DNA of 42,263 nucleotides from an uncultured Eubacterium sp. Lineage in GTDB: Bacteria > Bacillota > Clostridia > Lachnospirales > Lachnospiraceae. The position numbers and the translations under genes were made by a program. Each line of letters starts with the position of its first letter. The stretch's first letter is position 1. The DNA lies in assembly GCA_910584595.1 (NCBI GenBank), contig CAJUBQ010000037.1:1-42263 (forward strand). The letters are read 5' to 3'. Below the pieces are notes generated by a model that did no database searches, was not told where the DNA came from, and worked only from the letters and a program-made list of their open reading frames with translations. Shown here piece after piece: positions 31,408-39,756 of this stretch.

Positions 31408-34074
31408 TTACCAGCGGTTTTTAGCTTTGCTCTGCAGCTCATTCAGCTTATTCAGAGCATCCAGCGGCGTTAAAGAACTGATATCCAGATTCTTAAGTTC
31501 TTCGATAATCATATCGTCTTTTACCGTATCGAACAACGAAATCTGTTCCATTTCCAAGGTATCTTTTGATGAAGATGTCTTTTTCTCCTGCTTTGCAGCG
31601 GATTTTTTTACCGTCAGATTTTTTGTAATCTCTGTAATATCATTCGCACTCAGCTCTTCTACAATCTCTTTGGCGCGCGCAATGACACTGTCCGGCACAC
31701 CTGCGAGCTTTGCTACCTGAATGCCGTAGCTTTTATCCGCGCCGCCTTTTACGATTTTACGTAAAAAGACGATATCATCCCCTTTTTCTTTTACCGCGAT
31801 ACAGTAATTATTCACATTGTCAAGCTTACCTTCCAGCTCTGTCAGTTCATGGTAATGTGTGGCAAATAATGTCTTTGCGCCAAGCAGCTTTGGATTGGAG
31901 ATATGCTCTACGACTGCCCAGGCAATGCTTAATCCGTCAAATGTACTTGTGCCGCGTCCGATCTCATCTAAAATAAGCAGGCTTTTATCTGTCGCATTGC
32001 GCAAAATATTGGCGACTTCATTCATTTCCACCATAAATGTACTCTGACCGCTTGCCAGATCGTCAGAAGCTCCGACCCTTGTAAACACACGGTCTACCAG
32101 TCCGATATCTGCAGATTTTGCCGGTACAAAACTGCCCATTTGCGCCATCATCACTATTAAGGCGGTCTGTCGCATATACGTCGATTTTCCTGCCATATTT
32201 GGGCCTGTAATAATAGAAATCCGACTGTCTGCATTGTCCAGATAAGTATCGTTTGTAATAAACATCTCGTGGCTTATCATTTTCTCCACGACAGGATGTC
32301 TTCCTTCGTGAATATCAATTTTGCCAGTACTGTTTAATTTGGGACGACAATAGTGGTTTTCTTCTGCCACAACTGCCAGCGACACAAGCACGTCTAATAA
32401 ACCGACTGCTTTGGCTGTCTGCTGAATACGAACGACCTGGTCTGCAATCTTTTTACGAATTTCGCAGAAATATTCATATTCCAATACGACAAGCTTATCT
32501 TCAGCGCCTAAAATCATGTCTTCCAGCTCTTTGAGCTTTGGCGTAATATAACGTTCGGCATTGGCAAGCGTCTGTCTGCGCACATAATGTTCCGGTACGA
32601 GATTTTTATAAGAATTTGTCACTTCCAGATAATAACCAAACACTTTGTTATGTTTGATCTTTAAATTTTTAATGCCTGTTTCTTCCCGTTCCTGTTTTTC
32701 AATATCTGCAAGCCATGTCTTACCATTGGTACGCGCTTCCCTGAGCTTATCGATATCTTCTTTAAAACCGTTTTTTAAAATACCGCCTTCCCGCACAGAA
32801 ATAGGCGCTTCTTCTTCAATCGAAGCATCGATCAATTCATAAATATCTTCCAGTGCATCCATTTCTTCCTCTGTCTGCACAAGCAAAGGACTATGAAACT
32901 CTGAGAGTATTTTTTTTAACGGTGCAATCATTTTTACGGAATTGCTTAGCGCGATTAAATCTCTTGGATTTGCAGTCTGGTAAGTTACACGTGTAATCAG
33001 CCGTTCCAGATCATGAATCGGGCGTAAATATTCCCGCAGTTCTTCGCGATCGATTAAATTGCCGTTCAGTTCTTCGATGGCATCATATCTGCTTTCGATC
33101 TCGCTGCTTTGAATCAGTGGCTGCTCCACAAACGAACGAAGTGTTCTGGCGCCCATTGCTGTTTTTGTCCTGTCCAGTACCCAAAGCAGAGAGCCCCGTT
33201 TTTGTTTTTCCCGCATCGTTTCCACAAGCTCCAGATTGCGTCTTGTAGAACTGTCGATTACCATAAACATACCAGTTGTATATGGATGAATCGCAGACAT
33301 ATGCTCCATCGCATTTTTCTGTGTTTCGTACAGATATTTTAACAACGCGCCTGCCGCAGTCGTACCGCATGGATAATCTTTTAGCCCAAGACCTTCCACG
33401 CTGTTTACCTTGAAATGGTCAAGCAGCGTTACAGAAGTCGTCTCATCTGAAAAATACCATGCGTCCAATGCGGAAATGCTGATATTTAAACGGGTACAGA
33501 TTTCTTCAATATCGGTACCGCTCATATAAAATGCCTCGTTGCAAACGATTTCCGAAGGTGCGAACTTGTGAATCTCATCGGCTAATTTTTGTGCAGATTC
33601 TACTTCTGTCACGTAATAATCGCCGGTGGTCACATCCGCAATCGAAACGCCATAACGGCTGTTCAAGTAGACAATCGACATAATATAATTATTTTTGGAT
33701 TCGTCCAATGCCTGCATATTTGTATTCGTACCTGGTGTTACAATACGGATGACCTCGCGGTGTACGATCCCTCTGGCATGTTTTGGGTCTTCCACCTGCT
33801 CACAGATTGCCACTTTGTATCCTTTTTCCACAAGTTTATTTAAATATCCTTCCACCGAATGATACGGCACGCCACACATCGGAGCGCGTTCTTCAAGACC
33901 GCAGTTTTTTCCGGTCAGTGTCAGTTCAAGTTCTTTTGACGCTTTTAATGCATCCTCATAAAACATTTCGTAAAAATCACCCAGGCGGTAAAATAAAATA
34001 CAGTCTTTATAGTCCTTTTTGATTTCCAGATATTGCCGCATCATCGGCGTTGCTTCTGTCTTGATTTCTGCCAT
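31408..34074 (-). CDS. mutS: DNA mismatch repair protein MutS
   Basis: MutS recognises mispairs and small loops. The 888-residue protein has the mismatch-binding domain with FYRLGDFYEMFYEDA near the start (the Phe-x-Glu wedge), and the ATPase with Walker A GPNMAGKST at about residue 622, followed by DEIGRGTSTFDG and a C-terminal FATHYHEL. I start at ATG 34074, with GAGGTT 7 bases upstream; a GTG five codons earlier overlaps that site. It is the first gene of the leftward mutS-mutL series and has its own promoter. Confidence 0.97.
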   Translation of the reverse strand: MAEIKTEATPMMRQYLEIKKDYKDCILFYRLGDFYEMFYEDALKASKELELTLTGKNCGLEERAPMCGVPYHSVEGYLNKLVEKGYKVAICEQVEDPKHARGIVHREVIRIVTPGTNTNMQALDESKNNYIMSIVYLNSRYGVSIADVTTGDYYVTEVESAQKLADEIHKFAPSEIVCNEAFYMSGTDIEEICTRLNISISALDAWYFSDETTSVTLLDHFKVNSVEGLGLKDYPCGTTAAGALLKYLYETQKNAMEHMSAIHPYTTGMFMVIDSSTRRNLELVETMREKQKRGSLLWVLDRTKTAMGARTLRSFVEQPLIQSSEIESRYDAIEELNGNLIDREELREYLRPIHDLERLITRVTYQTANPRDLIALSNSVKMIAPLKKILSEFHSPLLVQTEEEMDALEDIYELIDASIEEEAPISVREGGILKNGFKEDIDKLREARTNGKTWLADIEKQEREETGIKNLKIKHNKVFGYYLEVTNSYKNLVPEHYVRRQTLANAERYITPKLKELEDMILGAEDKLVVLEYEYFCEIRKKIADQVVRIQQTAKAVGLLDVLVSLAVVAEENHYCRPKLNSTGKIDIHEGRHPVVEKMISHEMFITNDTYLDNADSRISIITGPNMAGKSTYMRQTALIVMMAQMGSFVPAKSADIGLVDRVFTRVGASDDLASGQSTFMVEMNEVANILRNATDKSLLILDEIGRGTSTFDGLSIAWAVVEHISNPKLLGAKTLFATHYHELTELEGKLDNVNNYCIAVKEKGDDIVFLRKIVKGGADKSYGIQVAKLAGVPDSVIARAKEIVEELSANDITEITKNLTVKKSAAKQEKKTSSSKDTLEMEQISLFDTVKDDMIIEELKNLDISSLTPLDALNKLNELQSKAKNRW

Positions 34075-34128
34075 CTGCTGTAACCTCACTCTATATGATT
34101 TATCCTTTGCTCTGTTTACAATAAACGT

Positions 34129-34157
34129 ATTATAGTATAAGTGGAATAAAAAAACAA
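34129..34157 (-). promoter_or_regulatory. Promoter of mutS
   Basis: On the minus strand TTGTTT (34157-34152), a 17-bp spacer and TATAAT (34134-34129) lie 55 bp upstream of the mutS start. Confidence 0.65.
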
Positions 34158-34166
34158 TTGGAAATG

Positions 34167-34195
34167 TTGCAACTTTTTAAAAGATTGCTTATACT
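34167..34195 (+). promoter_or_regulatory. Promoter of the alcohol dehydrogenase gene
   Basis: TTGCAA (34167-34172), a 17-bp spacer and TATACT (34190-34195) precede the gene by about 80 bp. It is back to back with the mutS promoter. The leader (about 34202-34274) shows no clear regulatory fold. Confidence 0.65.
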
Positions 34196-34274
34196 GAAAA
34201 CGAAAGCATTTGTATCCGTTCCGATGCCCTGTGGAACCGGAAGTTATATCACATACAGAAAGGAAGTTACCAAT

Positions 34275-35462
34275 ATGTTTCCATTTAGCTATTATACACC
34301 TACCAAAATATTATTTGGCAGGCAGACAGAAAACCAGATCGGAGATCTCGTTCAAAAAACCTGCTGCAAAAAAGTATTGATTCATTATGGCAGCGGCAGC
34401 GTGCTCCGGTCCGGACTTTTAGACCGTATTCAGTCTTCGCTGCATGAAAAAGAAATATCTTATGTCACGCTTGGCGGTGTTGTTCCAAATCCCAGACTCT
34501 CTCTTGTATATAAAGGAATTGAACTTTGCAAAAAAGAACAGGTAGATTTTATTCTTGCTGTTGGCGGCGGAAGTGTCATCGATTCTGCAAAGGCGATTGG
34601 TTATGGGATTGCCAACGAGGGAGATGTATGGGATTTTTACGATCATACAAGGCAGGCTGCTGCATGTCTTCCGATCGGCGTCGTACTTACGATTGCTGCC
34701 GCCGGCAGTGAAATGAGCAACAGCAGTGTCATTACCAAAGAGGAAGGCATGATAAAACGGGGATATAACAACGATGTCTGCCGTCCAGTTTTTGCGGTAA
34801 TGAATCCTGAACTTACAATGACTCTGCCTGCTTATCAGACCGCTTGCGGCTGTACGGATATTTTGATGCATACCATGGAGCGTTATTTTACAAACGGCGG
34901 AAATATGGAACTTACGGACGCAATTGCCGAAGGATTAATGCGTACCGTGATGAAAAATGCCTTAATTTTAAGAGACGATCCCAAAAATTATAATGCAAGG
35001 GCCGAAGTTATGTGGGCCGGAAGCTTGTCACACAATGGGCTGACCGGCTGCGGGAATGACGGCGGTGATTTTGCCACACATGGGCTGGAACATGAACTGG
35101 GCGGTATGTTTGACGTTGCACACGGCGCCGGACTTGCGGCTGTTTGGGGAAGTTGGGCAAGATATGTAAAGAATGACTGTCTGCATAGGTTTTACCGGTT
35201 TGCGGTACAGGTAATGGGGATTGAAGATACGGGTTCTGAAAATGAGACAGCATGCAGAGGCATTGAAGCGATGGAAGATTTTTACCGCAGTATTGATATG
35301 CCTACGAATTTGAAAGAGCTTGGCATTGAGCCAACCGACGAGCAGCTGAAAAAGATGGCTCATATGTGCAGCATCGCAGCAGGCGGTTCGAAAGGTTCTG
35401 CGAAAAAACTGGTGGAAAAAGATATGCTGGAAATTTACCGGATGGCTGCCGGATTATACTGA
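34275..35462 (+). CDS. Iron-containing alcohol dehydrogenase (butanol dehydrogenase-like)
   Basis: The 395-residue enzyme would reduce an aldehyde to an alcohol with NAD(P)H, possibly as a fermentation electron sink. The group III ADH landmarks are present: ILFGRQTENQIG at the start, VGGGSVIDSAKAIG (cofactor binding), and metal ligands in DILMHTMERYF and HELGGMFDVAHGAGLA. The form is closest to BdhA/YqhD-type enzymes. ATG 34275 is chosen for AAAGGAAG upstream; the open frame begins 39 codons earlier without a site. Its 3' end overlaps the converging toxin gene by 28 bp. Confidence 0.92.
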   Translation: MFPFSYYTPTKILFGRQTENQIGDLVQKTCCKKVLIHYGSGSVLRSGLLDRIQSSLHEKEISYVTLGGVVPNPRLSLVYKGIELCKKEQVDFILAVGGGSVIDSAKAIGYGIANEGDVWDFYDHTRQAAACLPIGVVLTIAAAGSEMSNSSVITKEEGMIKRGYNNDVCRPVFAVMNPELTMTLPAYQTACGCTDILMHTMERYFTNGGNMELTDAIAEGLMRTVMKNALILRDDPKNYNARAEVMWAGSLSHNGLTGCGNDGGDFATHGLEHELGGMFDVAHGAGLAAVWGSWARYVKNDCLHRFYRFAVQVMGIEDTGSENETACRGIEAMEDFYRSIDMPTNLKELGIEPTDEQLKKMAHMCSIAAGGSKGSAKKLVEKDMLEIYRMAAGLY

Positions 35463-35956
35463 CAGAATCGATGCGAATGGTTTTTGTTTTGTTCTTCATC
35501 CATAGCATCCAGAATATTTAAAATCTGATCTATCTGCGGCGTCATGGGATGTTTATTTCCATTTCCATATTCTTTTAAATAGTATTTACAGGCAGATATA
35601 ATTTCTGACTCCTTTTTATCTAAAATATTTTTTAACATGACTAAAAATGAATTGTCACTAATTTTATATCGATCTATATATGTATTTACAATTGGAAACA
35701 ACTTTACATAGTGTACCCCATGATGATGATGAGGTTTTGTATGGGAATTTGGAGGCAGCGGCAGATACTGCTGTTTTGGCGCCGTTGGAGATATATTTGA
35801 CCTGAGTGGTACAACAAATTCTCTTTTCCTTCCTTTGTAAATCAGATCAACTAAGAGGACACATGGTCTGCCTGTTTCATTTTCCATGATTTCCCGATCT
35901 ACCTGTTTCGTTTTTAATAGTTTATAATATTCCGGCTTTACTTTTACAAGTTTCAT
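35435..35956 (-). CDS. cptN: Type III toxin (ToxN/AbiQ/CptN-like endoribonuclease)
   Basis: The 173-residue protein resembles endoribonuclease toxins of type III toxin-antitoxin systems. The family-like features are CVLLVDLIYKGRKREFVVPLRS (about 32-53), where the PL-x-S segment corresponds to the active-site strand, and VHYVKLFPI (about 81-89). The strongest support is the context: a promoter, two ~45-nt repeats and a terminator hairpin precede the gene in the canonical type III order. The repeat length and number point to the CptIN group rather than ToxIN. AGGAG lies 10 bases before the ATG. The last ~9 residues overlap the converging dehydrogenase gene. Similarity is judged by eye, so the exact subfamily is uncertain. 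Confidence 0.8.
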   Translation of the reverse strand: MKLVKVKPEYYKLLKTKQVDREIMENETGRPCVLLVDLIYKGRKREFVVPLRSNISPTAPKQQYLPLPPNSHTKPHHHHGVHYVKLFPIVNTYIDRYKISDNSFLVMLKNILDKKESEIISACKYYLKEYGNGNKHPMTPQIDQILNILDAMDEEQNKNHSHRFCQYNPAAIR

Positions 35957-35976
35957 CTTATGAATTCTCCTTATAA

Positions 35977-36007
35977 AAGAACTCCCTTATGTAAAAAGGG
36001 AGTTCTT
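35977..36007 (-). terminator. Attenuating terminator between antitoxin RNA and toxin gene
   Basis: AAGAACTCCCTT (35977-35988) pairs perfectly with AAGGGAGTTCTT (35996-36007) around a 7-nt loop. In the leftward transcript the stem is followed by TTAT. It lies between the RNA repeats and the toxin ribosome binding site. In type III loci such a leaky terminator keeps antitoxin RNA in excess over toxin mRNA. Confidence 0.85.
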
Positions 36008-36094
36008 ACTGGTGAATGATATTCTGACCGTCATCCACGGGGTACTTCACTTACTGGTGGATGATATTCTGACCGTCATCCGCGGATATCTCAC
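36006..36094 (-). ncRNA. cptI: Type III antitoxin RNA, two tandem repeats
   Basis: Two directly adjacent units, 36006-36050 (45 nt) and 36051-36094 (44 nt), share TTACTGGTG, ATGATATTCTGACCGTCATC and the final CAC on the plus strand. As RNA (minus strand) each begins GTGA and contains a stem GGATGA/TCATCC or GTGGATGA/TCATTCAC. A CCG(T)/(A)CGG pairing across it would make a pseudoknot, the fold expected for antitoxin units cut out by the toxin. Transcription should start within a few bases of the first unit. RNA identity is inferred from position and repeat architecture. Confidence 0.8.
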
Positions 36095-36104
36095 TTGTAT
36101 TTTT

Positions 36105-36133
36105 ATTATATCTGCTTTTTCATTTTTTTGCAA
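36105..36133 (-). promoter_or_regulatory. Promoter of the type III toxin-antitoxin locus
   Basis: On the minus strand TTGCAA (36133-36128), a 17-bp spacer and TATAAT (36110-36105) place the start point at about 36098, right at the first RNA repeat. It lies about 20 bp after the stop of the sucrose hydrolase gene. Confidence 0.8.
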
Positions 36134-36153
36134 TCCAATCAATGATAAAGTTT

Positions 36154-37650
36154 TCATAAAATTTTTATTAAATCATATTTCACAACATCCATGCAGACTT
36201 CTCCATCCGCAAAAAATGAAATTCCATCTGCCGCCTGTTCCGTATACATCGTTGCTGTCATTACCTGCTCTCCATCATTGACAAATACTTCCACGCTGTA
36301 GCGGTCCAGAATCAGCCGCAGCTTCAGACATCCTTCAATATGGTTCACAAGGCATCTGCGCTGATGGATAATCGCCCGTCTGGAACCGGAAAATTTGCGG
36401 TCTATTTTTAAAACAGACTCGTCCGGACGAAAACTCAGAGATGTATAATACTTTTCATTTTGTGCAAAGCGGACTGCAAATTTCCGGTACATCTGTTCCG
36501 GTTTCGCTGGACGAACGAGTATTTCCAGATCCGCTCGTCGTCCACGGATGCCTTCCAGATGTATAAAACCGGTTACCGGTACATTCCGGTATGCAGTCTG
36601 ATTGCCGCGCATCTGCTCCAGTTCCCGAATCGGCTGCTGATACAGGCGGCCGTTTTTAATATGCAGCTCTCTTGGCAGGCTCATCTGCCCATACCACAGC
36701 GGATGTTTGGATGTGCGCAGGCTGCAGGTGTCCCAGTTCTGCATCCAGCCGATCATAATCCGCCTGCCGTCTGCGGAGAGTACGGTTTGCGGCGCATAAA
36801 AGTCGATTCCATAATCAACAGACTGACTGTATTCTTCCGTAAACGTATCTGTCTTTTCATCATATGTTCCAATCAGGCAAAGCGTACCGTTACCATTATG
36901 GTATTCAAACCCCTGCGGCATCATATCCTGCGGGCTTGTTAAAAGCACTTGTTTATGATCCAGCGCAAAAAAATCAGGACATTCCCACATCAGGCCAAAA
37001 CGTCTGTTATTTGTACATAACACTTTTTGATACTTCCATTGGAATCCGTCAGGGCTTGTAAACAATAATATTTGCCCGCTGCCGTCCGCCGGACGGTTTC
37101 CGATGACACAGCAGTAAGAACCATCCTCTTTTTGCAGGATTTTGGGATCGCGGAAATCAACTCTGCTAAAGCCCTCGGGAAGGTCTTTTTCATCCAGAAC
37201 CGGATTTTGCTCATATTTCTCATAATCGATACCATCTCCGACTGCCAGGCATTGTGTCTGTATTTCCAGCAATTCCCCGTTTTTTTGCCGCTCTTGTACG
37301 ACGCCGGTATACATCAAAAGCTGTCTGCCATCCGCAAGCTCTATCGCGCTTCCGGAAAAGCATCCGTCTTTATCATAATGCTCATCTGGAGCAAGCGCAG
37401 CCGGAAGATATTCCCAATGAAGCAAATCTTTGCTTACCGCATGCCCCCAGTGCATTGGCCCCCAGTTGGAATCATACGGATGGTATTGGTAAAACATATG
37501 ATACTGACCGTGGTACCAGGAAAATCCGTTCGGGTCATTCATCCAACCTGTCCGTGACGACAGGTGAAAAGCCGGGCGTTCTTCTGGTGAAATGAACTTT
37601 TCACAAGCTTCTTCATATTTGCGCGCTTCCCGTAATGTCTGACTTGTCAT
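36154..37650 (-). CDS. scrB: GH32 sucrose-6-phosphate hydrolase / beta-fructosidase
   Basis: The enzyme would split sucrose-6-phosphate made by the PTS into glucose-6-phosphate and fructose. The GH32 triad is present: WMNDPNGF (nucleophile Asp), FRDPK (transition-state Asp) and WECPDFF (acid/base Glu). Length is 498 residues with a C-terminal beta-sandwich. No signal peptide is visible, so it is cytoplasmic. ATG 37650 is chosen for AAAGGAAA upstream; the frame is open for 37 further codons without a binding site. It lies 141 bp after the PTS gene on the same strand. Confidence 0.92.
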   Translation of the reverse strand: MTSQTLREARKYEEACEKFISPEERPAFHLSSRTGWMNDPNGFSWYHGQYHMFYQYHPYDSNWGPMHWGHAVSKDLLHWEYLPAALAPDEHYDKDGCFSGSAIELADGRQLLMYTGVVQERQKNGELLEIQTQCLAVGDGIDYEKYEQNPVLDEKDLPEGFSRVDFRDPKILQKEDGSYCCVIGNRPADGSGQILLFTSPDGFQWKYQKVLCTNNRRFGLMWECPDFFALDHKQVLLTSPQDMMPQGFEYHNGNGTLCLIGTYDEKTDTFTEEYSQSVDYGIDFYAPQTVLSADGRRIMIGWMQNWDTCSLRTSKHPLWYGQMSLPRELHIKNGRLYQQPIRELEQMRGNQTAYRNVPVTGFIHLEGIRGRRADLEILVRPAKPEQMYRKFAVRFAQNEKYYTSLSFRPDESVLKIDRKFSGSRRAIIHQRRCLVNHIEGCLKLRLILDRYSVEVFVNDGEQVMTATMYTEQAADGISFFADGEVCMDVVKYDLIKIL

Positions 37651-37791
37651 ATCCGTTTCCTTTCCCTTTGTAAAATGGAGATTTTTATTGTTTATATTCC
37701 AAATTATAGCATAAATATTTACTGAATCAAAGATCATTGCAGTAAAATTTCTTTTTGACAAATTTTTTTAACAAAATTTCTTCTTATAAAC

Positions 37792-39699
37792 TTATAAAAC
37801 AGAAATCATTTTCTCCATCTGCTGTGTCATTCCTGTTTTTAAAACTTTGCAGGACGCATATTCGTCACTGTTTGTCAGCAATACCGCGGAAGTTGTACTG
37901 TATCCTGCAGAGCGGATTTTTTCCAGGTCAAATGTCATAAGCTTTTGTCCTGCCCGGACTTTTTCACCTTCGCTTACAAAAAGCGTAAATCCGTCCCCTT
38001 TCATTTTTACCGTATCCACACCGACATGAATCAGTACTTCCATTCCTCCCGGGCCGCTGATGCCAATCGCATGTTTTGTTTCTGCAAGGGAGGATATTTC
38101 GCCGTCAAACGGCGCCGTAACGGTTCCCTGCTCCGGTTCAATGCCTACGCCGTCGCCTAACACACCGGATGCAAACGTTTCATCCGGGATTTGTTCTCTT
38201 TGGATAACATTTCCCTGAATTGGCGCGTAAATTACTTTTTCGATTTCTTTTTCTGCAGCGTTGCTCTCCTTTGCGGTATCTGACGCTGTATTTTTTGTTT
38301 CAGTCTTTTGCTGAGGTTCTTCGTCTTTGTAGCCAAACATCCATGTCAGTGCAAAAGAGACTGCAATAGAAATAACCATCATGAAAATATATTGCAGCGG
38401 CATATTCAGACATAGCAGCACTCCAAACAACCCGGTAACGCCTGTCCCGCTGGCGCCAAGTCCGGTCACCGAAGCAAACAACGCTCCGCACGCACCTCCG
38501 GCGCAGCCACAGATAAATGGTTTGAAAAAGCGCATATTGACACCGAAAATTGCCGGTTCTGTAATACCCATAAATGCGCTGAACGCAGACGGAAGCGCCA
38601 TAGATTTTATTCTTGTATTTTTTGTCTTTAAAGCAACCGCTAATGTTGCGGCTCCCTGTGCCAGGTTTGCAGCCGAAGCAAGCGGAAGCCAGTATGTAAC
38701 ACCGTATTTTGCGAGCTGTCCTACATCTATAATCGTGTACATGTGATGCACGCCTGCTACGACTGTCGGCGCATAAAGAGCGCCCATGACAAAACTGCCA
38801 ATGCCAAGCGGAAGTGCAATCAGCCATTGAATGCCGCTGATAATCCCGTTTTCAATAATTACAAACACCGGCCCGATCACAGAATAAGTCAAATAACCGG
38901 TGGCAAATACACTTACAAGAGGTGTAACAAATAAATCAAACATTTCCGGTACAATTTTATGCAGCTTCTTTTCAATAAGACACATTACCCATACTGCAAT
39001 AATAACGGGAATAACGTGGCCCTGGTATCCGATCAAATCAATTTCATATAATCCAAACCACACGCTTTGACGGATTTTTACGCCTTCTGTCGCAACAGTC
39101 CATGCATTTTGCAAATCCGGATGAATCATCAGCATTCCGATGACCGCGCCAAGATAAGGGTTGCCGCCAAACGCTTTCGCTGCGCTCGTCGCAATTAAAA
39201 TCGGCAGAAACGTATAGGCAACATTACTGAATAATTTCGCAAATACGAACAGAGAGCCTTCTGTATTTAAAGTCAGAAAACCGTTATTTACCATGAAATT
39301 CAGCGCTTCCATAATGCCCATTAAAAAACCGCTGGCGACAATGGCTGGAATAATCGGTACAAAAATATCCCCCAGTGTCTTAATAGCTCTTTTGAAAATA
39401 TTCTGCTGCGCTGCGGCGGCCTGCTTTACTTCCGCTTTTGTAGCCGCGGACAGACCGGATACCTGCAAAAATTCATCATATACCTTATTTACGGTTCCGG
39501 TGCCCAGGATAATCTGCAGCTGTCCGGAAGCGAAAAACACGCCTTTTACTCCGTCAATTTCTTCTACCGCTTTGCTGTCGCACTTATCATTGTCTGCTAT
39601 CACAAGGCGAAGACGCGTCGCACAATGTGCGGCAGATATTAAATTTTCTTTTTTGCCTACTTTATCATAGATTTGTTCTGCGGTCTTTCGATAATCCAT
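37792..39699 (-). CDS. scrA: PTS EIIBCA permease, probably sucrose-specific
   Basis: The 635-residue permease imports and phosphorylates a sugar. It contains EIIB (residues 1-80, phosphocysteine C26 in AAHCATRLRL), a multi-spanning EIIC (about 105-460, with GITEPAIFG) and a C-terminal glucose-type EIIA (about 485-635, phosphohistidine about H558 in MEVLIHVGVDT). The order B-C-A matches the sucrose/trehalose/beta-glucoside group, and the neighbouring GH32 gene points to sucrose. ATG 39699 follows GGAGAGG; the frame extends eleven codons upstream. Trehalose specificity is unlikely without a trehalose-6-phosphate hydrolase. Confidence 0.9.
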   Translation of the reverse strand: MDYRKTAEQIYDKVGKKENLISAAHCATRLRLVIADNDKCDSKAVEEIDGVKGVFFASGQLQIILGTGTVNKVYDEFLQVSGLSAATKAEVKQAAAAQQNIFKRAIKTLGDIFVPIIPAIVASGFLMGIMEALNFMVNNGFLTLNTEGSLFVFAKLFSNVAYTFLPILIATSAAKAFGGNPYLGAVIGMLMIHPDLQNAWTVATEGVKIRQSVWFGLYEIDLIGYQGHVIPVIIAVWVMCLIEKKLHKIVPEMFDLFVTPLVSVFATGYLTYSVIGPVFVIIENGIISGIQWLIALPLGIGSFVMGALYAPTVVAGVHHMYTIIDVGQLAKYGVTYWLPLASAANLAQGAATLAVALKTKNTRIKSMALPSAFSAFMGITEPAIFGVNMRFFKPFICGCAGGACGALFASVTGLGASGTGVTGLFGVLLCLNMPLQYIFMMVISIAVSFALTWMFGYKDEEPQQKTETKNTASDTAKESNAAEKEIEKVIYAPIQGNVIQREQIPDETFASGVLGDGVGIEPEQGTVTAPFDGEISSLAETKHAIGISGPGGMEVLIHVGVDTVKMKGDGFTLFVSEGEKVRAGQKLMTFDLEKIRSAGYSTTSAVLLTNSDEYASCKVLKTGMTQQMEKMISVL

Positions 39700-39724
39700 A
39701 ACTTCCTCTCCTTCTACGTTTTTT

Positions 39725-39753
39725 GTAACCATCCTTACCGAATAAGCGGTTAC
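39725..39753 (-). promoter_or_regulatory. Possible LacI operator half-sites before the PTS gene
   Basis: GTAACC (39725-39730) and GGTTAC (39748-39753) are inverted copies of the GTTAC-type half-site seen near the lacI gene. They lie in the 57-bp gap between the MBL-fold gene and the PTS gene. I see no good -35/-10 pair here, so this may be an internal control site or chance. Confidence 0.35.
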
Positions 39754-39756
39754 ACA

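Noticed and set aside
31217..31720. 167-codon open frame opposite mutL and mutS
   Set aside because: Ser/Ile-rich translation typical of an antisense frame; both mutS and mutL are intact over it.
34419..34871. 150-codon open frame antisense to the alcohol dehydrogenase
   Set aside because: No ribosome binding site, and the dehydrogenase gene is complete with all motifs.
36006..36094. Tandem repeats considered as a CRISPR remnant
   Set aside because: The two units are directly adjacent with no spacer, no cas genes are nearby, and promoter plus terminator fit a type III antitoxin RNA.
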